This document shows, in pieces, positions 16,968 to 26,276 of a stretch of DNA of 64,000 nt. Origin of the DNA: Chloroflexota bacterium (lineage in GTDB: Bacteria; Chloroflexota; Anaerolineae; Aggregatilineales; Phototrophicaceae). The position numbers and the translations under genes are program-made. Where the stretch lies: NCBI GenBank assembly GCA_020161935.1, contig JAIUNI010000009.1, positions 186,001-250,000 on the forward strand. Direction: 5' to 3'. Numbering within the stretch: the stretch's first letter is position 1; the number at the start of each line of letters is the position of its first letter. The notes under the pieces were generated by a model. It saw nothing but the letters and a program-made list of their open reading frames with translations. It was not told the DNA's origin and did no database searches.

Positions 16968-16975
16968 ATTGACTG

Positions 16976-17341
16976 CTACTTCGGTTGGAAAATTTCAATC
17001 GGATTACCGGAGGGATCATCCACGACGATTTGCTTACCGCCCACGCCGCTTAAGATCGTGTTACGGAACACCGCGCCAGCCTGTGTCAAGCGATCAACCA
17101 CGACCTGAATGTCATCGACCTCCAGCACAAAGCGGTTCCAACCACCGGCTTCCGGTTGGCGACCATCGGGCATTGGTTTGGCTGCCGAAGCCTGTGGTCC
17201 AGATAACCACAAATTCAGGTCGCCCAATTTGACGATTGCAAACGCTGGCCCCATTCGTTCTTCGAGTTCAAAACCTAACAAATCGACGTAGAAAGTGATG
17301 GATTGCTCAACATCCTTGACCAAATAACGCACGGTCGCCAT
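16976..17341 (-). CDS. VOC (glyoxalase/bleomycin-resistance) superfamily protein
   Basis: 121 residues from the ATG at 17341, which follows GGAGG at 5-bp spacing. Typical single-chain VOC layout of two beta-alpha-beta-beta-beta modules: VRYLVKDVEQSITFYVDLLGFEL at the start and VVDDPSGNPIEIFQP at the end. Of the metal ligands, Glu is present in RFVLEVDD and IEIFQP, but the first-strand His is replaced (VRYLVK), so the metal site may be incomplete. First gene of a two-gene operon with the DinB-like gene. Confidence 0.8.
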   Translation of the reverse strand: MATVRYLVKDVEQSITFYVDLLGFELEERMGPAFAIVKLGDLNLWLSGPQASAAKPMPDGRQPEAGGWNRFVLEVDDIQVVVDRLTQAGAVFRNTILSGVGGKQIVVDDPSGNPIEIFQPK

Positions 17342-17424
17342 AAGACCTCCTACATACAAGAGCAAGAGATAAATATGAAACGCTTACTCTCATCATAGGC
17401 AGAATCGGGGATAAAGCAAATGTT

Positions 17425-18132
17425 CTACTCAGGGGTTATTTTGGGCTTCTCGTTCGCGCCCTCATCGAGCAGGGGTTCTTTGGTCGCCTCGGCAAGCTGT
17501 TCCGCCAGCGGTTCCAGCGGTTCGAGGGAAGTCACGCGGATAGTTTGCCCCAGATACGTGACCTGTGGACAGTTCGCCAGTGATCCATCCAGCAGCGCCA
17601 GCCAATATTGCAGGTCGCGGGTGCGGAGGTCTTGACGCAGCGTGTATACAATTTCCAGCGGATAACCGAGTTCGGCATCATAGCTGGCGGTGACTTCAAT
17701 TGGCCCATCGCAGATGCAGCCATTCGGCCCGCATTGGGGGGTGGTCAGGCTGGTCTCAATCCGCGCGAACAGATTATCGACCGTCGGGTAAATGGTTGTG
17801 CCGGGCCGACCGATCACTGCCCCGCCGACACTGCAACTGTCCTTATGTTTGTAGCTGATATCCGTGCCGCGCACATCAAAATCCTGCTGGCAGGAGTTAT
17901 ACGGGCGTTCAAAAGTGACGACAATACGGTAATCGGTAATGTCGCTGGTTGCCCACTGTGCCTTCGCCGCTTCTAACGTGCCGAACGGGTCGCTCTGGTG
18001 GCTAAACAAGACCAGTAGGGCTAGGGCGGCAGCGGAAAAACCCGCCCACCACACACGCGGCAGGCGCAAGCGAGGTTTAGGCAGTACGAGGGGGAATGTC
18101 GCGGTTGAACGCGCCGAGTTTAAGGTATTCAT
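17425..18132 (-). CDS. Membrane-anchored DUF6174-like protein
   Basis: 235 residues. One membrane segment near residues 27-45 (WWAGFSAAALALLVLF) after a short basic N-terminus, so the bulk should face outwards. The outer domain reads TDYRIVVTFER, a Cys pair at SCQQDF...DSC, a conserved TIYPTVDNLFARI and CDGPIEVTASYDAELGYPLEIVY; this order (YRxxV, dG, tVxxLF, YdxxlGyP) resembles DUF6174 proteins, whose function is unknown. Six cysteines suggest disulfides. Acidic C-terminal tail. Family match moderate. Confidence 0.6.
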   Translation of the reverse strand: MNTLNSARSTATFPLVLPKPRLRLPRVWWAGFSAAALALLVLFSHQSDPFGTLEAAKAQWATSDITDYRIVVTFERPYNSCQQDFDVRGTDISYKHKDSCSVGGAVIGRPGTTIYPTVDNLFARIETSLTTPQCGPNGCICDGPIEVTASYDAELGYPLEIVYTLRQDLRTRDLQYWLALLDGSLANCPQVTYLGQTIRVTSLEPLEPLAEQLAEATKEPLLDEGANEKPKITPE

Positions 18133-18477
18133 CTGCCGGAATGCCCATTTGGTTCACGGAAAGAACAATGCCATATGCCTATTATACAGGCTGCCGCGCA
18201 CACGTTTATCCACCATTCTGCGGAAATGATTTCGGGTTTGTTCAACACGTCTAAAACGCCTTCGGATAATATGGCAGGGCAGCATTTGACGTGTGCCTGA
18301 TAAGCGGTAAAATCACCAAACTAACCAACAGAATAATTCGTAAGATAGGTATTTCTACCAATTGGCGCAACCCTATAGACAGTTATACAATGCGAGTTCG
18401 CCATCCACCGGACTAATGAACCTATCACCCGTACCTAATTTGAGCAGTTTTTGGCATAGAGATTAAAGATTAACCGC
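18133..18477. other. Intergenic region upstream of the ABC transporter operon
   Basis: 345 bp between divergent genes. I looked for FMN and TPP riboswitch cores because of the NMT1/THI5-type transporter downstream and found neither. No repeat family or strong promoter was recognised. Confidence 0.5.
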
Positions 18478-19395
18478 ATGGCTGAATCTGTCCGCGAAAC
18501 ACAAGTAGTACCCTCCACACGTGTGGATAATCCCCCACCAGACCGCACCAACATCAAGACGATTTTGACGATGCTGGTGTTAATCGTGCTGGTGGTCATT
18601 TTCTGGGAAGGCGCAAAGAGTTTTAGCAAGGCGCGGGGTTATGAACTGGCGTTTGGCGAGACGGTCATCGACCTGTCGATCTTCAACGATACCAAGCTGC
18701 CGCACCTACCCGCGATTTTCGAGGCGTTCTTCCAACCCGCACAGCGCAACGGCCCGCCGCTCTACCAAACGCTGTTTAATTACAGCCTGTTCACACTCGG
18801 CGAGGCACTGCTGGGCTTCGGTATCGGCGGTATTCTCGGCTTCCTGCTGGCGGTACTATTCGCGCATTCGTCGCTGATGCAGCGCGGGGTTCTGCCATAT
18901 GTGATTGCCTCGCAGACCATCCCGATTCTGGCAATCGCGCCGATGGTGGTGATCTGGATGCGGAACATCGGGCAGGCGGGTTTAGCCGTGCCGATCATCG
19001 CGGCATATCTGACGTTCTTTCCGGTGACGATCTATACGCTGCGCGGCTTAACCTCCGTGCCGCAAACCTCGCTGGAACTGATGCAGTCCTACGCCGCCAC
19101 CCGCCGCCAGATCCTGTGGAAGCTGCGGCTGCCGAACGCCCTGCCGCACATCTTCACGGCGCTCAAAATCTCGGCCACATCGAGCATTGTGGGTGCGATC
19201 ATCGGTGAGCTGCCATCGGGTATCCAGAACGGTTTGGGCATCGCCCTGCTGAACTTCACCCAGTTTTACAACCAGTCACCGCCGCGTTTGTGGGCGGCGA
19301 TCTTCACCTCGGCACTCATTGGCATCATGCTGTTCGGGGTAATGGCGCTGCTGGAACGCCTCATCGTGCGCTGGCAGGTCAAAGAAACCAACTAG
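18478..19395 (+). CDS. ABC transporter permease (SsuC/TauC type), first
   Basis: 305 residues with an N-terminal membrane segment (TMLVLIVLVVIFWEG) and about five more in the binding-protein-dependent permease domain. The EAA loop is seen as LELMQSYAATRRQILWKLRLPNALPHIF, which contacts the ATPase. It heads a four-gene cluster: permease, ATPase, second permease, binding protein. Members of this group import sulfonates, nitrate, pyrimidine (thiamine precursor), riboflavin and similar organic ligands. There is an unusual ~60-residue extracytoplasmic insert (LAFGETVIDLSIFNDTK) between the first two segments. Confidence 0.88.
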   Translation: MAESVRETQVVPSTRVDNPPPDRTNIKTILTMLVLIVLVVIFWEGAKSFSKARGYELAFGETVIDLSIFNDTKLPHLPAIFEAFFQPAQRNGPPLYQTLFNYSLFTLGEALLGFGIGGILGFLLAVLFAHSSLMQRGVLPYVIASQTIPILAIAPMVVIWMRNIGQAGLAVPIIAAYLTFFPVTIYTLRGLTSVPQTSLELMQSYAATRRQILWKLRLPNALPHIFTALKISATSSIVGAIIGELPSGIQNGLGIALLNFTQFYNQSPPRLWAAIFTSALIGIMLFGVMALLERLIVRWQVKETN

Positions 19396-19438
19396 GCAAA
19401 TTTTCTTTTTACCGTTTTAAAGCAGTTAAGGTTGTACC

Positions 19439-20218
19439 GTGACTCCTATCATCTCCATCCAGAACCTCACCAAACGCTTTCAAGGGTCGGATTCCGGCTC
19501 GGTGCTGGCGCTGGATAACATCAACCTGAATATCGAACAGGGCGAATTTATCTCGCTCATCGGCCCTTCCGGCTGCGGCAAAAGTACGCTGCTGCGGGTG
19601 ATTGCAGACCTGATTCAGCCGACCTCCGGCACGGTAACGGTGAACGGTAAACCCGCGCCGCAAGCCCGTAAAGATCGCGACTACGGCATGGTGTTCCAGA
19701 ATGCCACGCTCTACGATTGGCGCACCATCCTCAAGAATGTACAGCTTCCTTTAGAGATCATGAACTACCCGAAGCCGGAGCGTGACCGCCGCGCCCGTGA
19801 GATGCTCTCGCTGGTGGAACTGGGTGAGTTCGAGGATAAGTATCCGTGGCAGCTTTCCGGTGGTATGCAGCAGCGGGTGAGCATCGCCCGCGCCCTGTCC
19901 TTCGAGCCGAAAATCCTGCTGATGGACGAACCCTTTGGCGCGTTGGACGAGATGACCCGCGAACGCATGAATAACGAGCTGCTCCGTATTTGGAAGTCGA
20001 TCAAGGGCATGACGGTGATCTTCGTCACCCACAGCATCGCTGAAGCCGTGTACCTCTCGACGAAAGTGGTGGTACTGTCGCCGCGTCCCGGTCGCCTGTC
20101 GGAAATCATCGACATCCCGCTGCCGCAGCCGCGCGGTTCCGCCACCCGTGAAATGGATGACTTCTTCCACCTCAGCACGCGCGTCCGCAACGCCTTGCGC
20201 TTCGGGGTTGAACTCTAA
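19439..20218 (+). CDS. ABC transporter ATP-binding protein (SsuB/TauB type)
   Basis: 259 residues, starting with GTG after AAGG. Walker A GPSGCGKST, Q-loop VFQNATLYDW, signature LSGGMQQRVSIARAL, Walker B ILLMDEPFGALDE and switch His in VTHSIAEAVYLS are all intact, and the order matches the nitrate/sulfonate/taurine ATPase group. Its stop overlaps the ATG of the second permease by one base (TAATG), so the two are translationally coupled. Confidence 0.92.
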   Translation: MTPIISIQNLTKRFQGSDSGSVLALDNINLNIEQGEFISLIGPSGCGKSTLLRVIADLIQPTSGTVTVNGKPAPQARKDRDYGMVFQNATLYDWRTILKNVQLPLEIMNYPKPERDRRAREMLSLVELGEFEDKYPWQLSGGMQQRVSIARALSFEPKILLMDEPFGALDEMTRERMNNELLRIWKSIKGMTVIFVTHSIAEAVYLSTKVVVLSPRPGRLSEIIDIPLPQPRGSATREMDDFFHLSTRVRNALRFGVEL

Positions 20219-21513
20219 TGACGAACAACTCCAGCTTCCTCACGGCGACTATGAAGCCCACATCGGCCTTTGATGATGTCAAGGACGACCACAGCGAAAA
20301 ACGCTTAGGCCGCGATTTCGTGGCATTGGTGACGCTGTTCCTGATCGTGGTCACCTATCATCTGCAAAATCCGCTGCTGCTCGAACTGCAATTCGGGCAA
20401 GCGTGGCGCAATCCGTCGCTGCAACCGGTGCTGGGGGTGGCGCTGGCAGTGTGCGTATATATCCTTGCGGGACGCTGGAAGGATTTACGCCGTGATACGG
20501 TGAAGTTGGTGGCGATGGGTATTTTGGTCGTATTTACCGCTTATGTGCTGCTCGACATTATCCTGCATATCAACCTACTGGCGCTTGTCACAGGTGTTTC
20601 ACAAGACATCTTTCATGCCGAACTCAGCGAAACGTCGCCGTTAGCCAGCATCGAAAGTGCGCTGACCATCAGCAGTTTGCTCGAATATCTGGCACTGATC
20701 GCGGTGATCATCATCTGGTCGCCGTGGAAGCGCCTCGGTGTGTACGCCGAAGCCGCACGCCGCAACGCCGCGCCGCTGATCGTGGCGATTGTGGTGCTGG
20801 TGCTGCTGGAAGTGCTGCTGACGGTATTCAACGTGCAGCAGTTCTTACTACCCAAGCCGAGTGTTATTCTTGGGCGGCTGTTCACCCTCTACGACCAACT
20901 GATTACTGTGGGCTGGAACACCTTCCAGAACGCGCTGTGGGGGTTCGTGTGGGGCTGCGGACTCGGCATCCTGACGGGGCTGGTATCAGCGCGTTTTACG
21001 AACTTCAGCAAGGCGCTCATGCCGCTGGCGATTGCCGCCAACTCGGTACCGATCATCGCCTTCGCCCCTATTTTCAACACATGGTTCGGCGCACTCAACC
21101 CCGCCTCAAAGGTTGCGATTGTCGCCGTGCTGACCTACTTCCCGGCGATGATTAGCACCGTCAAAGGCTTGAACTCGGTTGATTACCGTTCGCTGGAACT
21201 CATGCGTTCCTACGCCGCGACCGATATGGAAATCTTTCGCAAGCTGCGCTTCCCCAGCGCCCTGCCGTTCATCTTCTCAGCGCTCAAGGTGGCGACCACG
21301 CTGGCGATGATCGGCGCGATTGTCAGTGAATATTTCGGCGGCTCGACCAAAGGGTTGGGCTACCGTATCCGCGAGGATGCCCAGTTGTTCCGTTATCCAG
21401 AGTCGTGGTCGGCGATCATCGTCGCCGCCGCACTGGGCATTCTTTTTTATATGGTGGTTTCCGCCGTGGAACGAGGCATGATGCCGTGGCATATCTCGTT
21501 CCGCGAGGAATAA
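20218..21513 (+). CDS. ABC transporter permease, second, with extra N-terminal membrane region
   Basis: 431 residues, longer than the ~260 usual for the family. The N-terminal ~185 residues add several membrane helices (VALVTLFLIVVTYHL, VALAVCVYILAGRW, LVVFTAYVLLDIILHINLLALV, LEYLALIAVIIIWSP); the C-terminal part is a standard permease with EAA loop LELMRSYAATDMEIFRKLRF. With the first permease it probably forms a heterodimer. The added segment is typical of second permeases in some Chloroflexota importers, but its role is unknown. Confidence 0.87.
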   Translation: MTNNSSFLTATMKPTSAFDDVKDDHSEKRLGRDFVALVTLFLIVVTYHLQNPLLLELQFGQAWRNPSLQPVLGVALAVCVYILAGRWKDLRRDTVKLVAMGILVVFTAYVLLDIILHINLLALVTGVSQDIFHAELSETSPLASIESALTISSLLEYLALIAVIIIWSPWKRLGVYAEAARRNAAPLIVAIVVLVLLEVLLTVFNVQQFLLPKPSVILGRLFTLYDQLITVGWNTFQNALWGFVWGCGLGILTGLVSARFTNFSKALMPLAIAANSVPIIAFAPIFNTWFGALNPASKVAIVAVLTYFPAMISTVKGLNSVDYRSLELMRSYAATDMEIFRKLRFPSALPFIFSALKVATTLAMIGAIVSEYFGGSTKGLGYRIREDAQLFRYPESWSAIIVAAALGILFYMVVSAVERGMMPWHISFREE

Positions 21514-21548
21514 ATTAGGGTTCAATCATTGTTTTAAGGAGAGATACA

Positions 21549-22649
21549 ATGCTTCGTAAAGTCGTTCCCGTTCTGGCAATGGCCGCAGCAGCGATCACGA
21601 TGGCTGTTGCGCCGGTTGCCGCGCAAGAGTTAACCCCTATAAAGTTTCAGTTGAAGTGGGTCACACAGGCACAGTTTGCCGGTTACTACGCTGCACTTGA
21701 AGAAGGTTATTACGAAGATATGGGTCTCGCGGTCGAACTCCTGCCCGGCGGCCCGGATATCGGCCCGCAGCAGGTGGTCGCCAGCGGCGGCGCGGAGATG
21801 GGTACCGACTGGATCGGCAGCCTCCTCTCCTCGCGCGAAAATGGTGGTGATGTCGTCCACATCGCCCAGATTTACCAGCGCTCTGGTATGCGCGAAGTCA
21901 CCTTCAAGGAAGCCGGTCTGACGACATGGGCTGACCTGAAAGGCAAGATCGTTGGTGTTTGGGGCTTCGGTAACGAAATTCCGGTCAAGGCTTCGCTCGT
22001 CAAGAACGGCATTGACCCCGAAAACCCCGATGATGTGACCATCTTCAACCAACCTTTCGACATGAACGCTTTCTTGAACAAGGAAATCGACGCAGCCGCA
22101 GCCATGACCTACAACGAAATGGCACAGGTTCTGGAATTCGTCGGTGAAGACGGTCAATTCCCCGTTTACACCCTCGATGATCTGAACATCATTGACTTGA
22201 ATGTTGACGGTGCGCCGCTGCTCGAAGACCTGATCTTCGCCAACGGCGCATGGTTGGCGGAAAACGAAGAAGCCGCCACTAACTTCCTCGCTGCCAGCTT
22301 CAAGGGTTGGGCATTCTGCCGCGACAACGCTGCTGCCTGCGTGGACTACGTGCTGAACTCCGGCTCGACCCTCGGCGCGGGTCATCAGGCGTGGATGATG
22401 AACGAAGTCAACAAGCTGATTTGGCCGTCGGAAAATGGTATTGGTGCGCTGGACACAGCGGCTTGGGACTCGTCAGTTGAAATCCTGACCACCTATGGCA
22501 TCATCAAGGAAGCCCCGACCGAAGGTGCTTACCGCACCGACTTGGCCGCCGCCGCCCTCGAACTGCTGGCGACCGATGACGCGGAAGCTGATTACACCGG
22601 TGCAGACTACACGCCTGTTGAAGTGGAAATCACCCCCAACGGCGAATAA
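21549..22649 (+). CDS. NMT1/THI5-like ABC substrate-binding protein
   Basis: 366 residues, ATG behind AAGGAGAG. Signal peptide ~1-25 (cleavage near VAAQE); no lipobox. The mature domain begins PIKFQLKWVTQAQFAGYYAALEEGYY, the hallmark of the THI5/SsuA fold, with PGGPDIGPQQVVASG lining the cleft. Relatives bind hydroxymethylpyrimidine, aliphatic sulfonates, or riboflavin (the RibY proteins described in Chloroflexi). No vitamin gene or riboswitch lies nearby, so the ligand is open; a vitamin or pyrimidine is my guess. Last gene of the operon. Confidence 0.88.
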   Translation: MLRKVVPVLAMAAAAITMAVAPVAAQELTPIKFQLKWVTQAQFAGYYAALEEGYYEDMGLAVELLPGGPDIGPQQVVASGGAEMGTDWIGSLLSSRENGGDVVHIAQIYQRSGMREVTFKEAGLTTWADLKGKIVGVWGFGNEIPVKASLVKNGIDPENPDDVTIFNQPFDMNAFLNKEIDAAAAMTYNEMAQVLEFVGEDGQFPVYTLDDLNIIDLNVDGAPLLEDLIFANGAWLAENEEAATNFLAASFKGWAFCRDNAAACVDYVLNSGSTLGAGHQAWMMNEVNKLIWPSENGIGALDTAAWDSSVEILTTYGIIKEAPTEGAYRTDLAAAALELLATDDAEADYTGADYTPVEVEITPNGE

Positions 22650-22675
22650 TCCACCGGATGAATGACTAAGAAGCA

Positions 22676-22705
22676 CAAAAGGCGGCCTACGGGTCGCCTT
22701 TTTCA
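22676..22705 (+). terminator. Rho-independent terminator of the ABC operon
   Basis: AAAAGGCGgcc and gggtCGCCTTTTT form a stem-loop followed by a T-run, 30 bp after the binding-protein stop. Confidence 0.8.
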
Positions 22706-22831
22706 TTCAAGTATAGCGTAATGTGATATGCAGTCTACTGAGCCTCAGCTTTAGACCACTCCCCTTGCCAAATCCCGCGTAACTCGGCATAGTTCAGCCA
22801 TCAATCAACGAGTACGCGAATCGAAACTATT

Positions 22832-23989
22832 ATGACGACCTCAACCCTCCCGCAGGGCGTGAACGCTCAAACCATTTCGCTCCGCCTCGGTCATCCCGAC
22901 CCTGCTACGCTGGGAACGCCCAGCTTTCAGGAGGCGGTGCGGCGGGTGATGGCCTCGCCGCAAGCCGCCCACGCGCTGGCCTATGGCAACGAGCAGGGCA
23001 GTGTAGACTTGATCGCCTACCTTGTCGAGCGCATCAACCGCGAACAGCATCTTTCGCTCGGTGCGGAAAATGTCACCATCACCGCCGGTTCAACCAACGC
23101 AACCGATATGATCGCGCGGCTGTACACACAACCGGGCGATGCCGTAATCGTGGAAGCGCCCACTTACGTCGACTCGCTGCACGTCTTCCGAGACCACGGC
23201 GTAAGGCTTTACGGCGTGCCGATGGACAGCGAAGGCATCCGATCAACCGAACTCGAAAGCCTCTTAAAACAGTTAGCCAGCGAGGGCATCAACGTACCGC
23301 TGCTCTACACCATTCCCAACTTCCACAACCCCACGGGTATCACGACCAGTGAACAGCGGCGAAAGGCAATTATCGAGTTGGCGCGGCAGTACGGCGTGTT
23401 GATCGTGGAAGATGATGTCTACCGTGACCTCGCCTTCGAGGCCGCCGTACCGCCGAGTTATCTGGCGCTGGCGGGTGGCGAACACGCCATGCAAATCGGC
23501 AGCGTGTCGAAAACGATTGCGCCCGGCCTCCGCGTTGGTTGGATTGCCACCGCTGCCGAGCATGTGCAGCGTTTCGTGGACTGCGGGACAACGCAAATGG
23601 GCGGCGGAGCCAATCCGCTAGCGGCGCAGTTCGTGGCTGAATACTGCAAAGCCGGTTCTTGGGACGCGCACCTTGAGGACATTCGACACTTATACAGCAC
23701 CCGCCGCGACGCGCTGCTCGATGCCCTCAGCCGCTATATGCCGCCCGAAGTCACATGGACGCAGCCGCTCGGTGGTTTCTTCGTGTGGCTGACGCTGCCG
23801 GAAGGGCTGAACGGCGCGGCGATTAAGCGAGCAGCAGCAGAACGGGGCGTACTAGTGGCCTCCGGCGAAGGCTTCTTCACCCAACCGCAGGCGCACCCTA
23901 ACCATCTGCGGCTGACTTACAGCTTCGCGGCGCTAGAGGACATCGGCAAGGCGGTGCGGATATTGGGTGAGGTGGTGAGGGGTAATTAA
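22832..23989 (+). CDS. PLP-dependent aminotransferase, 2-aminoadipate/aromatic (class I/II) type
   Basis: 385 residues of fold-type I aminotransferase: YGNEQGSVDLIAYLVERI, ITAGSTNATDMIARL, the cofactor Asn/Asp/Tyr region IPNFHNPTGI and VEDDVYRDL, and the Schiff-base Lys in GSVSKTIAPGLRVGW. The GNEQGS and GSVSKT motifs place it with LysN/2-aminoadipate aminotransferases and the aminotransferase half of MocR regulators; there is no wHTH domain, so it is an enzyme. Its substrate cannot be set from sequence. It converges on the ECF41 gene with a 4-bp overlap at the stops. Confidence 0.85.
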   Translation: MTTSTLPQGVNAQTISLRLGHPDPATLGTPSFQEAVRRVMASPQAAHALAYGNEQGSVDLIAYLVERINREQHLSLGAENVTITAGSTNATDMIARLYTQPGDAVIVEAPTYVDSLHVFRDHGVRLYGVPMDSEGIRSTELESLLKQLASEGINVPLLYTIPNFHNPTGITTSEQRRKAIIELARQYGVLIVEDDVYRDLAFEAAVPPSYLALAGGEHAMQIGSVSKTIAPGLRVGWIATAAEHVQRFVDCGTTQMGGGANPLAAQFVAEYCKAGSWDAHLEDIRHLYSTRRDALLDALSRYMPPEVTWTQPLGGFFVWLTLPEGLNGAAIKRAAAERGVLVASGEGFFTQPQAHPNHLRLTYSFAALEDIGKAVRILGEVVRGN

Positions 23990-24894
23990 TTCTGACTCGG
24001 CAGCTCCACACCATCCTCCGGCGGTGGACTCTGGTTGAGGAAAACCAGCTTGTCGGGGTTAAGCACATTGTGGATCGCCGTCACACGGTCGCCCACAATT
24101 GTCAGGTTCATCACCAATGACAGCTTGCCACCGTACCAGAACACGAACGACAGCGCCCCGTTGACGTTATGCAGCTCGGCGTGAATATCCGGCGGGATGA
24201 GTTTGTTCAACCCCATGAGGAAGCGCGTCACCATCTCACGCCCAGTAATCGGTACCCGCGCGGCTGGTGCTTTGCCACCACCATCGCCATACACCACAAT
24301 ATCCTCCGCCAGCACATGCGTCAGCCCATCAATATCGCCCTCGACAATCGCGTGCATGAATCGCTCGACCAGTTTGAACTGCTCACCGGAAGCGGGTTCG
24401 AAGCGCGGGCGGCGTTCCACCAGATACCCCTTGGCGAGATGATAGTAGCGGCGGCAGTTGGCCTCACTCTTGTTGACGATTTGCGCGATGGCGGCGTAGT
24501 CGTAGTCGAACACCTCGCGCAGCAGGAACACCGCCCGCTCGACCGGCGAGAGATTCTCTAGCAGCACCATGAACGCCATCGAGATACTTTCACTTTCCAT
24601 TTGCTGCCCTTCTGTGCTGGCGGCTTGCGCGGTGAAAATCGGTTCCGGCAGCCATGTGCCGACGTATTCCTCACGCTGCGTCTTGGCCGATTTCAATTGG
24701 TCGAGGCACAGGCGCGTGACGATGGTCGTCAAGTAGGCTTTGGGCGACTGGATGTGCTTGTCGCCCGCGTTCTGGTAGCGCAAGAATGCCTCCTGCACCA
24801 TATCCTCGGCCTCCATCGCGCTGCCCAACATGCGGTAGGCAATCGAGAACAGCAGATAGCGATATTCTTCAAAAAGCTGCGGATCAACGGTCAT
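23986..24894 (-). CDS. ECF41-group RNA polymerase sigma factor with fused SnoaL-like domain
   Basis: 302 residues from the ATG at 24894 (the frame continues 30 bp up). Sigma2 (FEEYRYLLFSIAYRMLGSAMEAEDMVQEAF) and sigma4 (SPVERAVFLLREVFDYDYAAIA) are followed by a SnoaL-like C-terminal extension. The three ECF41 signatures are all there: WLPEP in the linker, DGGGK, and NPDKL near the C-terminus. ECF41 factors lack a separate anti-sigma; the C-terminal domain does the regulation. They usually sit beside a carboxymuconolactone decarboxylase, oxidoreductase or epimerase gene, and here the upstream gene is an oxidoreductase with a fitting promoter. Confidence 0.92.
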   Translation of the reverse strand: MTVDPQLFEEYRYLLFSIAYRMLGSAMEAEDMVQEAFLRYQNAGDKHIQSPKAYLTTIVTRLCLDQLKSAKTQREEYVGTWLPEPIFTAQAASTEGQQMESESISMAFMVLLENLSPVERAVFLLREVFDYDYAAIAQIVNKSEANCRRYYHLAKGYLVERRPRFEPASGEQFKLVERFMHAIVEGDIDGLTHVLAEDIVVYGDGGGKAPAARVPITGREMVTRFLMGLNKLIPPDIHAELHNVNGALSFVFWYGGKLSLVMNLTIVGDRVTAIHNVLNPDKLVFLNQSPPPEDGVELPSQN

Positions 24895-25008
24895 CAAAAC
24901 GCCCCGGTTAAAATGTTTGAACACTCCACCATCGTTGCATCACACATCACTAGCGATGTACAAACGGATGGCTATTCAGAGTCGCCTTTAGGCGGCTTTA
25001 TTCATTTT

Positions 25009-25033
25009 GCCGGAGGGTTTATCCTCCGGCAAT
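25009..25033 (-). terminator. Stem-loop after the oxidoreductase gene
   Basis: GCCGGAGG/CCTCCGGC with a short loop, flanked on both sides by T/A-rich bases; a second small stem (CGCCTTTAGGCG) lies at ~24983-24995. It probably ends oxidoreductase transcription before the sigma gene, so the two genes may be separate units. Confidence 0.6.
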
Positions 25034-25042
25034 TTACCCCTA

Positions 25043-26239
25043 TTATCGCACACCCACCACTGCGGTCTCACGCGCGGTGCGTTCGCTGGCAGGGCGGCGC
25101 GGCAGGAAGGTCCAGCGCGGGTGGCGCACCTGCCACGTCGTATACTTGCAGATCATCTCCTTGAACGCCGCACCCACGCGCCCCGTGAGGATCGATTCCT
25201 TCGGCGCATCGTTCGGGTCGACCATTTGCACCAATCCCGCCTTGCGCCCGAGGCTGATGCAGCGGAAGTAGTACATGAACTCGTATGGGCGGTGTTCGCG
25301 CCCCTTCAGCCGGTCAGCCAGTTCGTTGGCGACATGCACCCCCATCGGCAGCGCGGTTGCACACGCCATCCGTATCGGCGTACCAATCGCCGCGCTGATG
25401 TCCGCCGAGTCACCAATCGCATAAATGTGGCTGTCCGTTACCGAGCGCAAACGGTCATCCGTGATGATCTGCCCCAGTGTGTTCACTTTCAGACCCGACT
25501 CACGCGCCAGCGGCGGCACCGTGAAAGCACCCGCCCACAGGCACGCATCATAGGCCATGCTGCCACCCTCATACTCAATAGCATCGGCTGTGATTGCCTG
25601 TATCGCCAGTTGATCGCGGATTTCGATGCCGAGGCGCTTGAACACCTGACGGGTATAGTCACGCCCTTTCCGCGAAAGTTGTGCGCCAAAAGTATCACGG
25701 GTCAGCAGTGTCACCTTCAGGCCGGGGTAGGCTTCCGCGAACTCGGTCGCCGCTTCAATCCCCGTTAAGCCGCCGCCGCAGATGACCAACCGTCCACCGC
25801 GTCCGGCGAACGTGGGCAGTTGGTCGCGCAGTTGGGCAGCCGTCGCCTCGGTCGCCAGTGACAGCGCGTGTTCCCGCAAGCCGGGGATGACACTCATATC
25901 GACGTAGCTGCCGAGCGCGTAAATGAGGTAATCGTAAGCCAGCGTTTGGCTGCCTGCCGCCGTTTGCACGGTGAGCGCCTGCACTTGGGGGTCAATTCGT
26001 GTCACCTTCGCTTGCATGAACCGGATACCATGTGGTTGGAGTGCGTCCCGCAGCGAAAACGCCTCTGGTTTCTGTTCTGCCGCCAGTTGGTGCAGCCGCA
26101 CCCGTTGGACGAAGTGCGGCGCGGCGTTCACCAGCGTGATCTGTACCTGCTGCCCGCGCAGATTGTGTGCCAATCGCCGTGCTGCCATCATACCGCTGTA
26201 ACCACCACCAAGCACCACAATGCGAGTCTGTTCCATCAT
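25043..26239 (-). CDS. NDH-2-like FAD/NAD(P)-dependent oxidoreductase
   Basis: 398 residues with GAAGGAG before the start. Two Rossmann folds: FAD-binding VVLGGGYSGMMAARRL at the N-terminus and NAD(P)-binding LVICGGGLTGIEAATEFAE in the middle, plus the FAD-closing IYAIGDSADI. The order fits type II NADH dehydrogenases and related disulfide-oxidoreductase-fold enzymes; a clear C-terminal membrane helix is not obvious. As the oxidoreductase partner of an ECF41 sigma factor it is the likely regulon member. Confidence 0.87.
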   Translation of the reverse strand: MMEQTRIVVLGGGYSGMMAARRLAHNLRGQQVQITLVNAAPHFVQRVRLHQLAAEQKPEAFSLRDALQPHGIRFMQAKVTRIDPQVQALTVQTAAGSQTLAYDYLIYALGSYVDMSVIPGLREHALSLATEATAAQLRDQLPTFAGRGGRLVICGGGLTGIEAATEFAEAYPGLKVTLLTRDTFGAQLSRKGRDYTRQVFKRLGIEIRDQLAIQAITADAIEYEGGSMAYDACLWAGAFTVPPLARESGLKVNTLGQIITDDRLRSVTDSHIYAIGDSADISAAIGTPIRMACATALPMGVHVANELADRLKGREHRPYEFMYYFRCISLGRKAGLVQMVDPNDAPKESILTGRVGAAFKEMICKYTTWQVRHPRWTFLPRRPASERTARETAVVGVR

Positions 26240-26276
26240 CGGTCTCCTTCACTTATATTTGCGTTCTAACAAAGGA

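Noticed and set aside
18133..18477. FMN or TPP riboswitch before the NMT1/THI5-type importer
   Set aside because: The conserved core motifs of both were not found.
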